21,535 nt of DNA from Rickettsia endosymbiont of Diachasma alloeum (GCA_020404485.1 DYDT01000137.1:1-21535), one strand, 5' to 3'; shown: positions 1 through 6,490, counted from the stretch's first letter. A program made the numbers and translations. Notes: generated from the sequence alone by a model not told the origin.

Positions 1-1
1 A

Positions 2-46
2 CTTAATGCAATGATAGCTTTAGGTAAAGCGGAATATTTTGCTTAA
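2..46 (+). CDS. C-terminal end of an upstream gene (partial)
   Basis: The first bases read as 14 open codons ending in TAA, giving LNAMIALGKAEYFA. A hairpin terminator begins at the last sense codons and includes the stop codon, which supports this being a real gene end on the plus strand. The start and nearly the whole protein lie outside the window, and 14 residues are too few for me to name a family. Confidence 0.45.
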   Translation, partial: LNAMIALGKAEYFA

Positions 47-82
47 AACTATATTAATTTTTAGTTTTTTATAGTTTTAAGC
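41..82 (+). terminator. Hairpin terminator overlapping the stop of the upstream gene
   Basis: GCTTAAAACTATA (41-53) and TATAGTTTTAAGC (70-82) form a perfect 13-bp stem around a 16-nt T-rich loop, followed by the pyrimidine-rich TATTTCTTTCCTTT. The TAA stop of the preceding gene lies inside the left arm. This fits a Rho-independent terminator, although the stem is AT-rich and the 3' tract is not pure T. Confidence 0.55.
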
Positions 83-115
83 TATTTCTTTCCTTTATCT
101 CTATCCACGCAACAA

Positions 116-133
116 TGCCGCCACGGGATGACA
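116..133. repeat. Partial copy of the TGTCATCCCG rickettsial repeat
   Basis: CCACGGGATGACA (121-133) is identical to the end of the right-hand inverted repeat found after the GIY-YIG remnant (1936-1948). The inverse form TGTCATCCCGT recurs just after the trhO stop at 919-929, so 11-bp arms of this motif flank trhO. It looks like a decayed copy of a dispersed palindromic element. Confidence 0.45.
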
Positions 134-171
134 TAAACCATATAAAATAAAAACAATCAGTACCATAATTT

Positions 172-918
172 ATGAGTGAAAAAATTGCAATTTTAAGTGC
201 ATATAGTTTTGTAAATATAGAAGAGCCGGAAAGCTTAATACCGAAACTATTATTTGTCGGTAAAAGAAAATATGTTAAAGGTACTATCTTATTATCGAAA
301 GAGGGTTTTAATGGTTCTTTTTCAGGTTCATGTGAAAGTGTAAATCTTGTACTTGAGGAATTAAAAAAACTAACTAATGCGAAAGACGTTAATGTTAAAA
401 TAAATTACAGTGCAATACATCCTTTTCAAAAGTTAAAAGTCAGACTTAAAAAAGAAATAGTTGCGATGAATGTTGACAATTTAAATGTTAATTTGTTTAA
501 AGGCGAGTATATAGAGACAAAAGATTGGGATAAATTTATTACACAAAAAGATGTTATAGTAGTAGATACACGTAACGACTATGAAGTAGAAGTCGGTACA
601 TTTAAATCGGCAATTAATCCGTATACTGAAACATTTAAACAATTTCCGGCTTGGGCTGAGCAAAATGCTGAATTACTTAAAGGTAAGAAAATTGCAATGT
701 TCTGTACTGGCGGCATACGTTGTGAGAAATCTACTAGCTTACTGAAAAGTATGGGACATGAAGAAGTATATCACTTAAAAGGCGGTATATTGCAATATCT
801 AGAAGATACGCAAAATAAGAATAATTTATGGCAAGGTGAGTGCTTTGTTTTTGATGACAGAAGAGCAGTAGCAGATGATTTAGTGCCTGCTGAGGGGTAC
901 TGGCTCGAGAGAAAGTAA
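172..918 (+). CDS. trhO: tRNA uridine(34) hydroxylase, rhodanese-type (UPF0176)
   Basis: This 248-residue protein belongs to the TrhO/YceA family, which hydroxylates uridine at wobble position 34 of certain tRNAs to 5-hydroxyuridine using oxygen. The N-terminal half (about 1-100) is the family-specific domain, with the typical [14 protein letters not shown] stretch at 36-49. The C-terminal half (about 115-220) is a rhodanese domain with VVDTRNDYE near 130 and the active loop [12 protein letters not shown], so Cys178 is the expected catalytic residue and Arg183/Cys184 are conserved beside it. The end (about 221-248) is shorter than the cysteine-rich tail of many free-living relatives. The ATG at 172 has only a weak Shine-Dalgarno but is the only start before the conserved region. 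The gene stands alone between decayed repeats. Family assignment is firm; substrate tRNAs are inferred from relatives. Confidence 0.93.
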   Translation: MSEKIAILSAYSFVNIEEPESLIPKLLFVGKRKYVKGTILLSKEGFNGSFSGSCESVNLVLEELKKLTNAKDVNVKINYSAIHPFQKLKVRLKKEIVAMNVDNLNVNLFKGEYIETKDWDKFITQKDVIVVDTRNDYEVEVGTFKSAINPYTETFKQFPAWAEQNAELLKGKKIAMFCTGGIRCEKSTSLLKSMGHEEVYHLKGGILQYLEDTQNKNNLWQGECFVFDDRRAVADDLVPAEGYWLERK

Positions 919-1016
919 TGTCATCCCGTAGCTGCATGGATCAGTTTTTCCGTCATTGCGAGGAGCAAAACGACGAAGCAATCTCATCAAATAATACTAA
1001 TACTCCTGAGATTGCC
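919..1016. repeat. Dispersed rickettsial repeat with palindromic core
   Basis: The stretch starts with TGTCATCCCGT, continues with CGTCATTGCGAGGAGCAAAACGAC in two parts, and contains the pair GCAATCTCA (978-986) and TGAGATTGC (1007-1015), a 9-bp stem. The 15-mer GACGAAGCAATCTCA (972-986) occurs again as its exact reverse complement at 21161-21175, after rpoC. No open reading frame of note is present. I read it as fragments of dispersed palindromic repeats between trhO and sdhC. Confidence 0.5.
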
Positions 1017-1099
1017 ACACTCATTTCATTCGCGTAGCTCATGATGATCAAGTGACATAGAGTTATGCAGTGCTACACACATTAATAATGTATTATTTT

Positions 1100-1477
1100 A
1101 TGACTAAAACCAAACAAGAAATTTATAATAAGCGTCCGACTTCGCCGCATCTAACTATATATAAGCCGCAAATAAGTTCTACCTTATCGATTTTGCATCG
1201 TATGACAGGGATAGCTTTATTTTTTGCAGTTTCAATTTTGGCATGGTGGTTTATCCTCAGTAAATTTGATAGTAATTATATACAGCTAGCTAATTGTTGT
1301 TGCATTATAAAAATATGTTTGATTCTAACTAGCTTCGCTTGGTTTTATCATTTATGTAATGGCATCCGGCATTTATTTTGGGATATCGGTTATGGCTTTT
1401 CTATAAAAGCAGTTAATTTATCGGGTTGGAGCGTGGTTATTTGTTCTGTCTTATTTACGATATTGCTATGGATATGA
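1100..1477 (+). CDS. sdhC: Succinate dehydrogenase cytochrome b556 subunit
   Basis: SdhC is one of the two membrane anchors of succinate dehydrogenase (complex II); with SdhD it binds heme b and reduces quinone in the inner membrane. From the ATG at 1100 the protein has 125 residues, the usual family size. The N-terminus has the signature RPTSPHLTIYKPQ and SILHRMTG (residues 12-37), where the conserved Ser and Arg line the quinone site. Three hydrophobic segments lie at about 35-53, 66-88 and 108-125, and His84 in YHLCNGIRHLFWD is the expected heme ligand. A GTG ten codons upstream (1070) would add residues not seen in the family, so I prefer 1100. The cognate sdhD is 790 bp downstream, separated by a decayed insertion. 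Confidence 0.93.
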   Translation: MTKTKQEIYNKRPTSPHLTIYKPQISSTLSILHRMTGIALFFAVSILAWWFILSKFDSNYIQLANCCCIIKICLILTSFAWFYHLCNGIRHLFWDIGYGFSIKAVNLSGWSVVICSVLFTILLWI

Positions 1478-1486
1478 AAACCTATT

Positions 1487-1543
1487 ATGAAAACTACCTT
1501 ACCTGAACGTTCTTTAAAAATTAGGGTAGGCTTAATTTTATAG
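1487..1543 (+). pseudogene. Possible 5' remnant of a nucleotidyltransferase/HEPN gene
   Basis: An 18-codon frame starting ATG and reading MKTTLPERSLKIR then stops just before the left 34-bp inverted repeat. Proteins that fuse a MNT nucleotidyltransferase to a HEPN domain often begin with a similar MKTT..LPE stretch, and a HEPN remnant lies directly beyond the right repeat. I therefore suspect this is the other end of the same broken gene. The match is short and the link is an inference. Confidence 0.2.
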
Positions 1544-1547
1544 AATC

Positions 1548-1581
1548 GGTGTCATCCCGTGGCTTGTCCACGGGATCCAGT
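1548..1581. repeat. Left 34-bp inverted repeat of the GIY-YIG block
   Basis: This 34-mer (GGTGTCATCCCGTGGC at its start, GGGATCCAGT at its end) is the exact reverse complement of 1917-1950. It also contains an internal palindrome: CCCGTGG pairs with CCACGGG. The flush, perfect match of both copies suggests a recent or maintained element rather than chance. Confidence 0.85.
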
Positions 1582-1621
1582 ATAAAGCGAGATAAATCGA
1601 GCTTTTAATGTTAATAATATA

Positions 1622-1910
1622 ATGAAACAATATTATGTGTATATTAGCTAGTGGACGTAATGGTACATTGTATATTGGAATAACTTCAAATATTATAAGG
1701 CGTATTTGTGAACATAAGAATAAAGTAATTAAAGGATTTGCTTCTAAGTATAGTGTAAATAAATTAGTTTACTTTGAGCAATATAATGATGTTATAAATG
1801 CAATTAGTCGTGAAAAATTACTAAAAGAATATAAAAGACAGTAGAAGCTAAATTTAATTAAATCTGAAAATCCGGAATGGCATGATTTATATGAAAAAAT
1901 TATTTTATAA
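1622..1910 (+). pseudogene. GIY-YIG endonuclease-like protein (UPF0213/YhbQ type), broken
   Basis: Intact family members are about 90 residues: a GIY-YIG nuclease fold with an N-terminal YYVYIL and a GTLYIGITSN motif. Here ATG 1622 reads MKQYYVYI and then meets a stop at 1649; the continuation LASGRNGTLYIG lies in another frame from 1644, as expected if about 2 nt were lost. That frame carries RRICEHK and the conserved Glu region, then a TAG at 1842-1844 where relatives have Trp (KRQ-W-KL). Beyond the stop the same frame continues NLIKSENPEWHDLYEKI to TAA at 1910. So a frameshift and a nonsense change break an otherwise well-preserved gene. A shorter ORF from 1635 to 1844 survives but lacks both conserved ends. 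The gene sits inside perfect inverted repeats. Confidence 0.75.
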
Positions 1911-1916
1911 TTTTTA

Positions 1917-1950
1917 ACTGGATCCCGTGGACAAGCCACGGGATGACACC
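1917..1950. repeat. Right 34-bp inverted repeat of the GIY-YIG block
   Basis: Exact reverse complement of 1548-1581; the first mismatches are at 1547/1951 outside and 1582/1916 inside. It ends four bases before the first open codon of the HEPN remnant, so it marks a breakpoint. I did not find an obvious target-site duplication in the few bases outside the two arms. Confidence 0.85.
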
Positions 1951-1953
1951 TGA

Positions 1954-2277
1954 TGTGCTTTTGAGCTTCATCAAGCTACCGAAAGTTTTTACAGTGCAAT
2001 TTTATTAGTTTTTTCTAATTATAAACCAAAGTTGCACGATATAAAAAAATTAGGTAATAGAGCAAGAAATTATAACATTGAGTTATTACAAGTTTTTCCT
2101 ATAGCTACTCCTGAGCAAAAAGAATGCTTTACTCTTCTACAAAAAGCTTATGTTGATGCAAGATATAACAAAGACTATAAAATTACAAAAGAACAACTCT
2201 TATATTTAGTTAACAGAGTTGAGAAGTTAAAACAAATAACAAAAAAAATGTGTTTAGAGAAAATTAATGACATATGA
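1954..2277 (+). pseudogene. HEPN-domain protein, N-terminally truncated remnant
   Basis: From 1954 the frame is open for 107 codons and reads CAFELHQATESFYSAILLVF, then YKPKLHDIKKL, then AYVDARYNKDYKIT. This is the conserved layout of a HEPN domain of the kind fused to MNT nucleotidyltransferases, linked in other bacteria to toxin-antitoxin or phage-defence roles. The conserved AFxLHQA motif lies right at the left edge, so everything before it, including any nucleotidyltransferase domain and the true start, is missing. Only an internal TTG (2032) could act as a start, and that would drop the first helix. The TGA at 2275-2277 overlaps the sdhD start by 11 nt. I infer a dead gene cut by the adjacent inverted-repeat block. 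Confidence 0.7.
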
Positions 2278-2644
2278 TTTTAGAGCAGAGATTGTAAAAG
2301 CAAGAAATACTGGTTCTGCTAAAAGCGGTTCGCATCATTGGTTGCTACAAAGAATTACGGCTATTATATTAGTTTTATGTTCGGTGTGGCTAATATATTT
2401 TACGCTAGCCCATAAAAACAGTGATGTAAATATTATTATCTGGGAACTGAAAAGACCTATTAATTTAGTGCCTTTATTAATTGCAGTAATTACTTCTTTA
2501 TATCATGCTATGCTTGGAATGCAGGTAGTAATAGAGGACTATATTACTTGCAACAAGTTACGGAATACATTAATTATAGCAGTGAGGCTATTTAGTATTT
2601 TAACTATCGTGGCTTTTGTAGTAGGCGTGTTTTATAAGGGATAA
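2267..2644 (+). CDS. sdhD: Succinate dehydrogenase hydrophobic membrane anchor subunit
   Basis: SdhD is the second membrane anchor of complex II. The 125-residue protein has the family signature SGSHHWLLQRITA (20-32), three hydrophobic segments at about 28-47, 65-85 and 100-122, and YHAMLGMQVVIEDY (79-92), in which His80 is the expected heme b ligand and Asp91/Tyr92 belong to the quinone-site region. The ATG at 2267 is the first start consistent with the family. It lies inside the last codons of the HEPN remnant, so translation may be coupled to ribosomes leaving that frame, or initiate independently. sdhA follows after a 155-nt spacer with a long hairpin. Confidence 0.93.
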   Translation: MTYDFRAEIVKARNTGSAKSGSHHWLLQRITAIILVLCSVWLIYFTLAHKNSDVNIIIWELKRPINLVPLLIAVITSLYHAMLGMQVVIEDYITCNKLRNTLIIAVRLFSILTIVAFVVGVFYKG

Positions 2645-2658
2645 TTGTGCGTCCTATG

Positions 2659-2763
2659 TGTCATTCCTGCGAAAGCAGAAATCCAGGTATACAGCAGCTC
2701 TCTAAAGTTAAAAGCTTGATTTATCTTGCTTTAACATGGATTCCTGCTTTCGCAGGAATGACA
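2659..2763. repeat. Palindromic repeat between sdhD and sdhA
   Basis: TGTCATTCCTGCGAAAGCAG plus seven more bases (2659-2685) is the reverse complement of 2737-2763 with a single mismatch, enclosing about 50 nt. Each arm also has an internal CCTGCGAAAGCAG hairpin. TGTCATTCC... repeats of this sort are scattered through rickettsial genomes. In RNA it would form a long stem between sdhD and sdhA, which could affect read-through or stabilise the sdhA message; no T tract follows, so I do not call it a terminator. Confidence 0.65.
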
Positions 2764-2799
2764 TAGCGAGTAAACATTTTAAAATAAAAAATTAATTTA

Positions 2800-4590
2800 A
2801 TGACCAAATCGTATAATATAATTCATCATAAATTTGACGTAATAGTCGTAGGTGCTGGTGGTGCAGGTTTACGTGCTGCGTTCGGTATGGCTAAAGAGGG
2901 TCTTAATACGGCTTGTATATCAAAGCTATTCCCAACTCGTAGCCATACTGTTGCAGCACAAGGCGGTATTAGTGCGGCTCTTGGTAATATGGGGGCGGAT
3001 GATTGGCGTTGGCATATGTATGATACGGTTAAAGGTTCTGATTGGTTAGGCGATCAGGATGCTATTGAATATATGTGCAAGAATGCTCCGGATGCGATTT
3101 TAGAGCTTGAGCATTATGGAGTACCTTTTTCAAGAACCGAAGAGGGGACAATTTACCAACGTCCTTTTGGCGGCATGACTACCGAGTATGGAAAAGGCAA
3201 GGCAGCACAACGTACATGTGCGGCAGCTGATCGTACTGGGCACGCTATACTTTATACTTTATATCAACAGTCATTAAAGCATAAAGTACAGTTTTTTATC
3301 GAATATTTTGCTATTGATTTATTGATGGAAGATGGTGAATGTAGAGGGGTGGTTGCATGGAATTTAGATGATGGTAGCCTGCATTGTTTCAGAGCTCATA
3401 ATGTAGTGCTTGCAACGGGCGGATATGGGCGTGCTTATTTTTCGGCAACTTCGGCTCACACTTGTACAGGTGATGGGGGTGGTATGGCGATTAGAGCAGG
3501 CTTGCCGCTGCAAGATATGGAGTTTGTCCAGTTCCATCCAACCGGCATATATTCAGCTGGTTGTCTTATAACAGAGGGAGCAAGAGGCGAAGGAGGTTAT
3601 CTTGTTAACGCTAATGGTGAGCGTTTCATGGAGCGTTATGCACCGGCTGCAAAGGATTTAGCCTCAAGGGATGTAGTTTCAAGAGCAATGACTATCGAAA
3701 TCCGTGAGGGGCGAGGAGTTGGAGAGCATAAAGATCATGTATTCTTACATTTAAATCATTTATCACCTGAAATTTTACATAGTCGTTTGCCTGGTATTTC
3801 TGAAACAGCTAAAATTTTTGCGGGTATTGATCTAACCAAAGAGCCGATTCCGGTACTTCCTACAGTACATTATAATATGGGTGGAATCCCTACTAATTAT
3901 CATGGTCAGGTAATAATTAAAGATGGTAAAAATCATAATAGTGTAGTAAAAGGTCTTATGTCGATCGGTGAAGCCGCTTGTGTATCGGTGCATGGTGCTA
4001 ATCGTTTAGGTTCAAATTCTTTGCTTGATTTGGTGGTATTCGGCAGAAGTGCAGCACTAAAAGCAGCTGAGCTTATTAAACCAGCAAGCCCGCATAAGCC
4101 TGTATCAGAAGAAGCACTTGAAAAAATTATTAGTAGATTTGATAAAATTCGTCATAGTAGCGGTAATATTTCGGTTGCAGATTTAAGGCTTAAAATGCAA
4201 AGAACTATGCAAAGCCATGCTTCGGTATTTAGAACTCAAGAAGTTCTAGATGAAGGGGCAAAAATGATTAGCGAGATAAGAAGTAGCTATAAGGACATAA
4301 AAATTAATGATAGATCTTTAATTTGGAATAGTGATTTGGTTGAAGCCTTAGAACTGGATAATTTACTCGATCAAGCTTTAGTAACTGTATATTCAGCAGC
4401 TGCAAGAAAAGAAAGCAGAGGAGCACACGCAAGAGAAGATTATCCTGATCGTAATGATAAAGAATGGATGCAGCACACTCTTAGCGGGGTTGATGAAGCC
4501 GGCAAGGTGGTGCTTGATTACAAACCTGTTACTTTAACTACTTTGAGTGATGAAGTAAAGGCAGTTCCACCGGCGAAAAGAGTATACTAA
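2800..4590 (+). CDS. sdhA: Succinate dehydrogenase flavoprotein subunit
   Basis: SdhA carries the covalent FAD and oxidises succinate to fumarate in the citric acid cycle on the matrix-like cytoplasmic face of complex II. It has 596 residues, full length. The FAD dinucleotide motif [10 protein letters not shown] is at 18-27, and SHTVAAQGG places the covalent-FAD histidine at His49. Substrate-site motifs follow in order: [29 protein letters not shown] with the catalytic arginine region, [11 protein letters not shown], and [19 protein letters not shown] near the FAD capping end. The C-terminal [11 protein letters not shown] segment is typical of SdhA as opposed to fumarate reductase from other lineages. 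The gene ends in a terminator, so the operon stops here; sdhB is not downstream. Confidence 0.97.
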   Translation: MTKSYNIIHHKFDVIVVGAGGAGLRAAFGMAKEGLNTACISKLFPTRSHTVAAQGGISAALGNMGADDWRWHMYDTVKGSDWLGDQDAIEYMCKNAPDAILELEHYGVPFSRTEEGTIYQRPFGGMTTEYGKGKAAQRTCAAADRTGHAILYTLYQQSLKHKVQFFIEYFAIDLLMEDGECRGVVAWNLDDGSLHCFRAHNVVLATGGYGRAYFSATSAHTCTGDGGGMAIRAGLPLQDMEFVQFHPTGIYSAGCLITEGARGEGGYLVNANGERFMERYAPAAKDLASRDVVSRAMTIEIREGRGVGEHKDHVFLHLNHLSPEILHSRLPGISETAKIFAGIDLTKEPIPVLPTVHYNMGGIPTNYHGQVIIKDGKNHNSVVKGLMSIGEAACVSVHGANRLGSNSLLDLVVFGRSAALKAAELIKPASPHKPVSEEALEKIISRFDKIRHSSGNISVADLRLKMQRTMQSHASVFRTQEVLDEGAKMISEIRSSYKDIKINDRSLIWNSDLVEALELDNLLDQALVTVYSAAARKESRGAHAREDYPDRNDKEWMQHTLSGVDEAGKVVLDYKPVTLTTLSDEVKAVPPAKRVY

Positions 4591-4607
4591 TGTATACTCT
4601 TTTTATT
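4576..4607 (+). terminator. Rho-independent terminator of sdhA
   Basis: AAAAGAGTATAC (4576-4587) pairs perfectly with GTATACTCTTTT (4592-4603) around the loop TAAT, followed by TATTTAA. The TAA stop codon of sdhA lies in the loop region, so the last codons of the gene form the left arm. Confidence 0.8.
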
Positions 4608-4636
4608 TAAAAAATTAGCTACGTTATTTTTCGTTT

Positions 4637-4735
4637 TTAATCCTCACGTACTAATATATACGCTGCGGTTAAAAGCTTCGAAATGCCTTGCTCTTTTTCA
4701 AATAAAACTTCGTCTACGGGTTTTTTGTTTATCAT
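4637..4735 (-). CDS. Possible 32-residue ORF or fragment of a coding repeat
   Basis: On the minus strand an ATG at 4735 opens 32 codons to TAA at 4637, reading MINKKPVDEVLFEKEQ and continuing through LLTAAYILVRED. It fills the sdhA-glnP spacer and faces away from glnP, whose start is 15 bp away. The peptide is not low complexity and looks like real coding sequence. It may be a leftover C-terminus or a copy of a rickettsial repeat that encodes a conserved peptide; I cannot assign a function. No clear Shine-Dalgarno is visible. Confidence 0.25.
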   Translation of the reverse strand: MINKKPVDEVLFEKEQGISKLLTAAYILVRED

Positions 4736-4749
4736 TCAGTATATAAAAT

Positions 4750-5406
4750 ATGTTTGAATATTTAATAAAATTTTCTCCAAAAATTCTTTTTATTGTAGAA
4801 GGAACTTTGATCACTTTAAAATATAGCGTTATTGCTGTTATATTTGGTCTAGTTATAGGAGTATTGCTAGCACTTTGTAAGGTAAATAAAAATCGTGCAT
4901 TAAGACTTTTCGCAGATTTTTATACTTCCATTTTTAGAGGAACCCCTTTATTAATTCAGTTAAGTATTATATATTTTGCATCGCCTTATTTAATAGGTAT
5001 TAAATTTACTGTATTTATGGCAGGGGCTATTTCTTTTTCTCTTAATTCAGGTGCTTATGTTTCGGAAGTAATAAGAGCAGGAATTAATGCAGTTGATAAA
5101 GGGCAGTTTGAAGCAGCTGAAGCTCTTGCTATCCCCAAATTTTTGATTATGAAAGATATAATTTTGCCACAAGCAATTAAAAATATTTTTCCATCGTTAA
5201 CCAATGAGCTTATCAATTTAATTAAAGAGTCAGCCATTATTTCAATGTTTGGAGAAATGGATCTAATGAAAAGGGCACAAATTGTATCGCTTGAGACGTA
5301 TAATTATTTTTTCCCAATGATTGTTGCCGCTTGTTGTTACTATATTTTAGTGATGCTAATAAGTTTTATAGCAAGAATAATAGAGAAAAAACTAATTGTT
5401 AGTTAA
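4750..5406 (+). CDS. glnP: Polar amino-acid ABC transporter permease (GlnP/HisM type)
   Basis: This 218-residue inner-membrane permease belongs to the HisM/GlnP family, which takes up glutamine or other polar amino acids together with an ATPase (GlnQ) and a periplasmic binding protein. The N-terminal part has GTLITLKYSVIAVIFGLVIG and further hydrophobic helices at about 10-42, 65-100 and 190-213. FRGTPLLIQL (62-71) is a family signature. The cytoplasmic EAA loop that contacts the ATPase reads EAAEALAIPKFLIMKDIILPQ around 121-141. Neither the ATPase nor the binding protein is next to it, so partners must be encoded elsewhere, which is common in reduced genomes. Substrate is not provable from sequence. 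It follows the sdhA terminator and so has its own promoter or is transcribed alone. Confidence 0.88.
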   Translation: MFEYLIKFSPKILFIVEGTLITLKYSVIAVIFGLVIGVLLALCKVNKNRALRLFADFYTSIFRGTPLLIQLSIIYFASPYLIGIKFTVFMAGAISFSLNSGAYVSEVIRAGINAVDKGQFEAAEALAIPKFLIMKDIILPQAIKNIFPSLTNELINLIKESAIISMFGEMDLMKRAQIVSLETYNYFFPMIVAACCYYILVMLISFIARIIEKKLIVS

Positions 5407-5413
5407 AACATAC

Positions 5414-5441
5414 TTGCTTTTATGGAAAAAGTAATTATAAT
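5414..5441 (+). promoter_or_regulatory. Candidate promoter of the rpsL-rpsG-fusA operon
   Basis: TTGCTT (5414-5419), a 16-nt spacer and a perfect TATAAT (5436-5441) lie 140 nt before the rpsL start. It is the best sigma-70-like pair in the glnP-rpsL spacer; the -35 box is weak. In such AT-rich sequence chance matches are common, but its position before the str operon is right. Confidence 0.45.
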
Positions 5442-5479
5442 TTAAATTTAGTGTAATTTTTAGTGTAATTTAATTTAAC

Positions 5480-5544
5480 AGGGCAAATATATTATTTGCA
5501 TTTGTAAAATCATTTAAAGGGCAAAAGTAGTTTTTGCCCTTTAA
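5480..5544 (+). promoter_or_regulatory. Leader hairpin region before rpsL
   Basis: TTAAAGGGCAAAA (5514-5526) and TTTTGCCCTTTAA (5532-5544) make a perfect 13-bp stem with a 5-nt loop in the leader. An earlier AGGGCAAA (5480-5487) could compete for the same right arm (TTTGCCCT), or fold locally as GCAAAT/ATTTGC. Alternative pairings of this kind suggest attenuation or a terminator for glnP with read-through; a T-rich run (TTTTTTT at 5561-5567) comes 16 nt later. Confidence 0.45.
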
Positions 5545-5581
5545 TCATCGTATATGTAAGTTTTTTTGGAGTGTTTTTTTA

Positions 5582-5971
5582 ATGCCAACATATAATCAAT
5601 TAGTACGTTTTGGAAGAAAATCAAAAGTTCGTAAAACTAAATCTCCTGCGTTAGAGGCTAATCCTTTTAAAAGTGGAGTTTGTTTAGTAGTAAAAACTGT
5701 TACTCCTAAAAAGCCTAACTCAGCTCTTCGTAAAGTAGCAATTGTGCGTTTAAGCAATAAAAGCACTGTGAATGTTTATATTCCTGGTGAGAAGCATAGT
5801 GTGAAAGAGCATGATAGAGTGCTAGTAAGAGGCGGTCAGGTTCCTGATCTTCCAGGGGTAAAATATCACGTGGTACTCGGTGCTTATGATATTGCTGGAG
5901 TTAAAGGACGTAAACAAGGTCGTTCACGTTATGGTGCTCCTCGTAAACAAGTTGTAGCTACAAAAAAATAA
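5582..5971 (+). CDS. rpsL: 30S ribosomal protein S12
   Basis: S12 lies at the decoding centre of the small subunit and influences accuracy and streptomycin response. The ATG at 5582 with GGAG ten bases upstream gives MPTYNQLVR, matching the family start; an in-frame ATG at 5534 would add 16 unsupported residues. The product has 129 residues. [11 protein letters not shown] (41-51) keeps both lysines, including Lys43 whose change gives streptomycin resistance in other bacteria. At the second resistance site the usual VKDLPG reads VPDLPG, so position 88 is Pro instead of Lys, while the following Asp89, the usual methylthiolation site, is kept. rpsG follows after 25 nt. Confidence 0.96.
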   Translation: MPTYNQLVRFGRKSKVRKTKSPALEANPFKSGVCLVVKTVTPKKPNSALRKVAIVRLSNKSTVNVYIPGEKHSVKEHDRVLVRGGQVPDLPGVKYHVVLGAYDIAGVKGRKQGRSRYGAPRKQVVATKK

Positions 5972-5996
5972 TTATTAGTTAGAGAGAAAAAGTCAA

Positions 5997-6488
5997 ATGT
6001 CACGTCGTCATGCCGCAGAAAAGCGAGTAATTTTACCTGATATGAAGTATAACAGTGTTTTACTTTCTAGGTTTATCAATAATATTATGAAAGAGGGGAA
6101 AAAAGCTCTCGCAGAAAAAATAGTTTATTCTGCTTTCGATAAAATTGAAAAGAAACATAAAGCTGATCCGTATCAGACTTTCAATAATGCTATGAATAAT
6201 GTAAAGCCATATTTGGAAGTAACTTCTGTAAGAGTAGGGGGAGCTAATTATCAAGTTCCAATTCCGGTTGATGAAAGAAGAGGTTATGCTCTTGCATCTC
6301 GTTGGATTATTACAGCAGCAACAAAACGTTCTGAAAACATGATGATTGATAAACTCGCTGAAGAATTATTTGAAGCTTCAAATAATAGAGGTGTTGCTAT
6401 TAAGAAGAAAGAAGACACTCATAAAATGGCTGAAGCTAATAAAGCTTTCTCACACTTTAGCCCTAAAAAAACAAAGCAGGGTAACTAA
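5997..6488 (+). CDS. rpsG: 30S ribosomal protein S7
   Basis: S7 nucleates assembly of the 30S head by binding the 3' domain of 16S rRNA. The 163-residue protein starts [10 protein letters not shown] and contains the signature [20 protein letters not shown] (16-35), the [11 protein letters not shown] loop (about 81-91, family consensus GG.tYQVPveV) and [14 protein letters not shown]. The GAGAGA stretch before the ATG is the likely ribosome binding site. fusA begins two bases after the stop, so the two are almost certainly translated from one message. Confidence 0.96.
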   Translation: MSRRHAAEKRVILPDMKYNSVLLSRFINNIMKEGKKALAEKIVYSAFDKIEKKHKADPYQTFNNAMNNVKPYLEVTSVRVGGANYQVPIPVDERRGYALASRWIITAATKRSENMMIDKLAEELFEASNNRGVAIKKKEDTHKMAEANKAFSHFSPKKTKQGN

Positions 6489-6490
6489 AT

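Noticed and set aside
1070..1099. Upstream GTG start for sdhC
   Set aside because: The extra ten residues do not resemble SdhC N-termini; the ATG at 1100 gives the family start.
919..1099. CRISPR array or other regular spaced repeat
   Set aside because: The repeats here are single palindromic copies with no regular spacing or unique spacers; no array was seen anywhere in the window.
5534..5581. Upstream ATG start for rpsL
   Set aside because: It lies inside the leader hairpin and adds 16 residues absent from S12; the ATG at 5582 has a Shine-Dalgarno and the family N-terminus.
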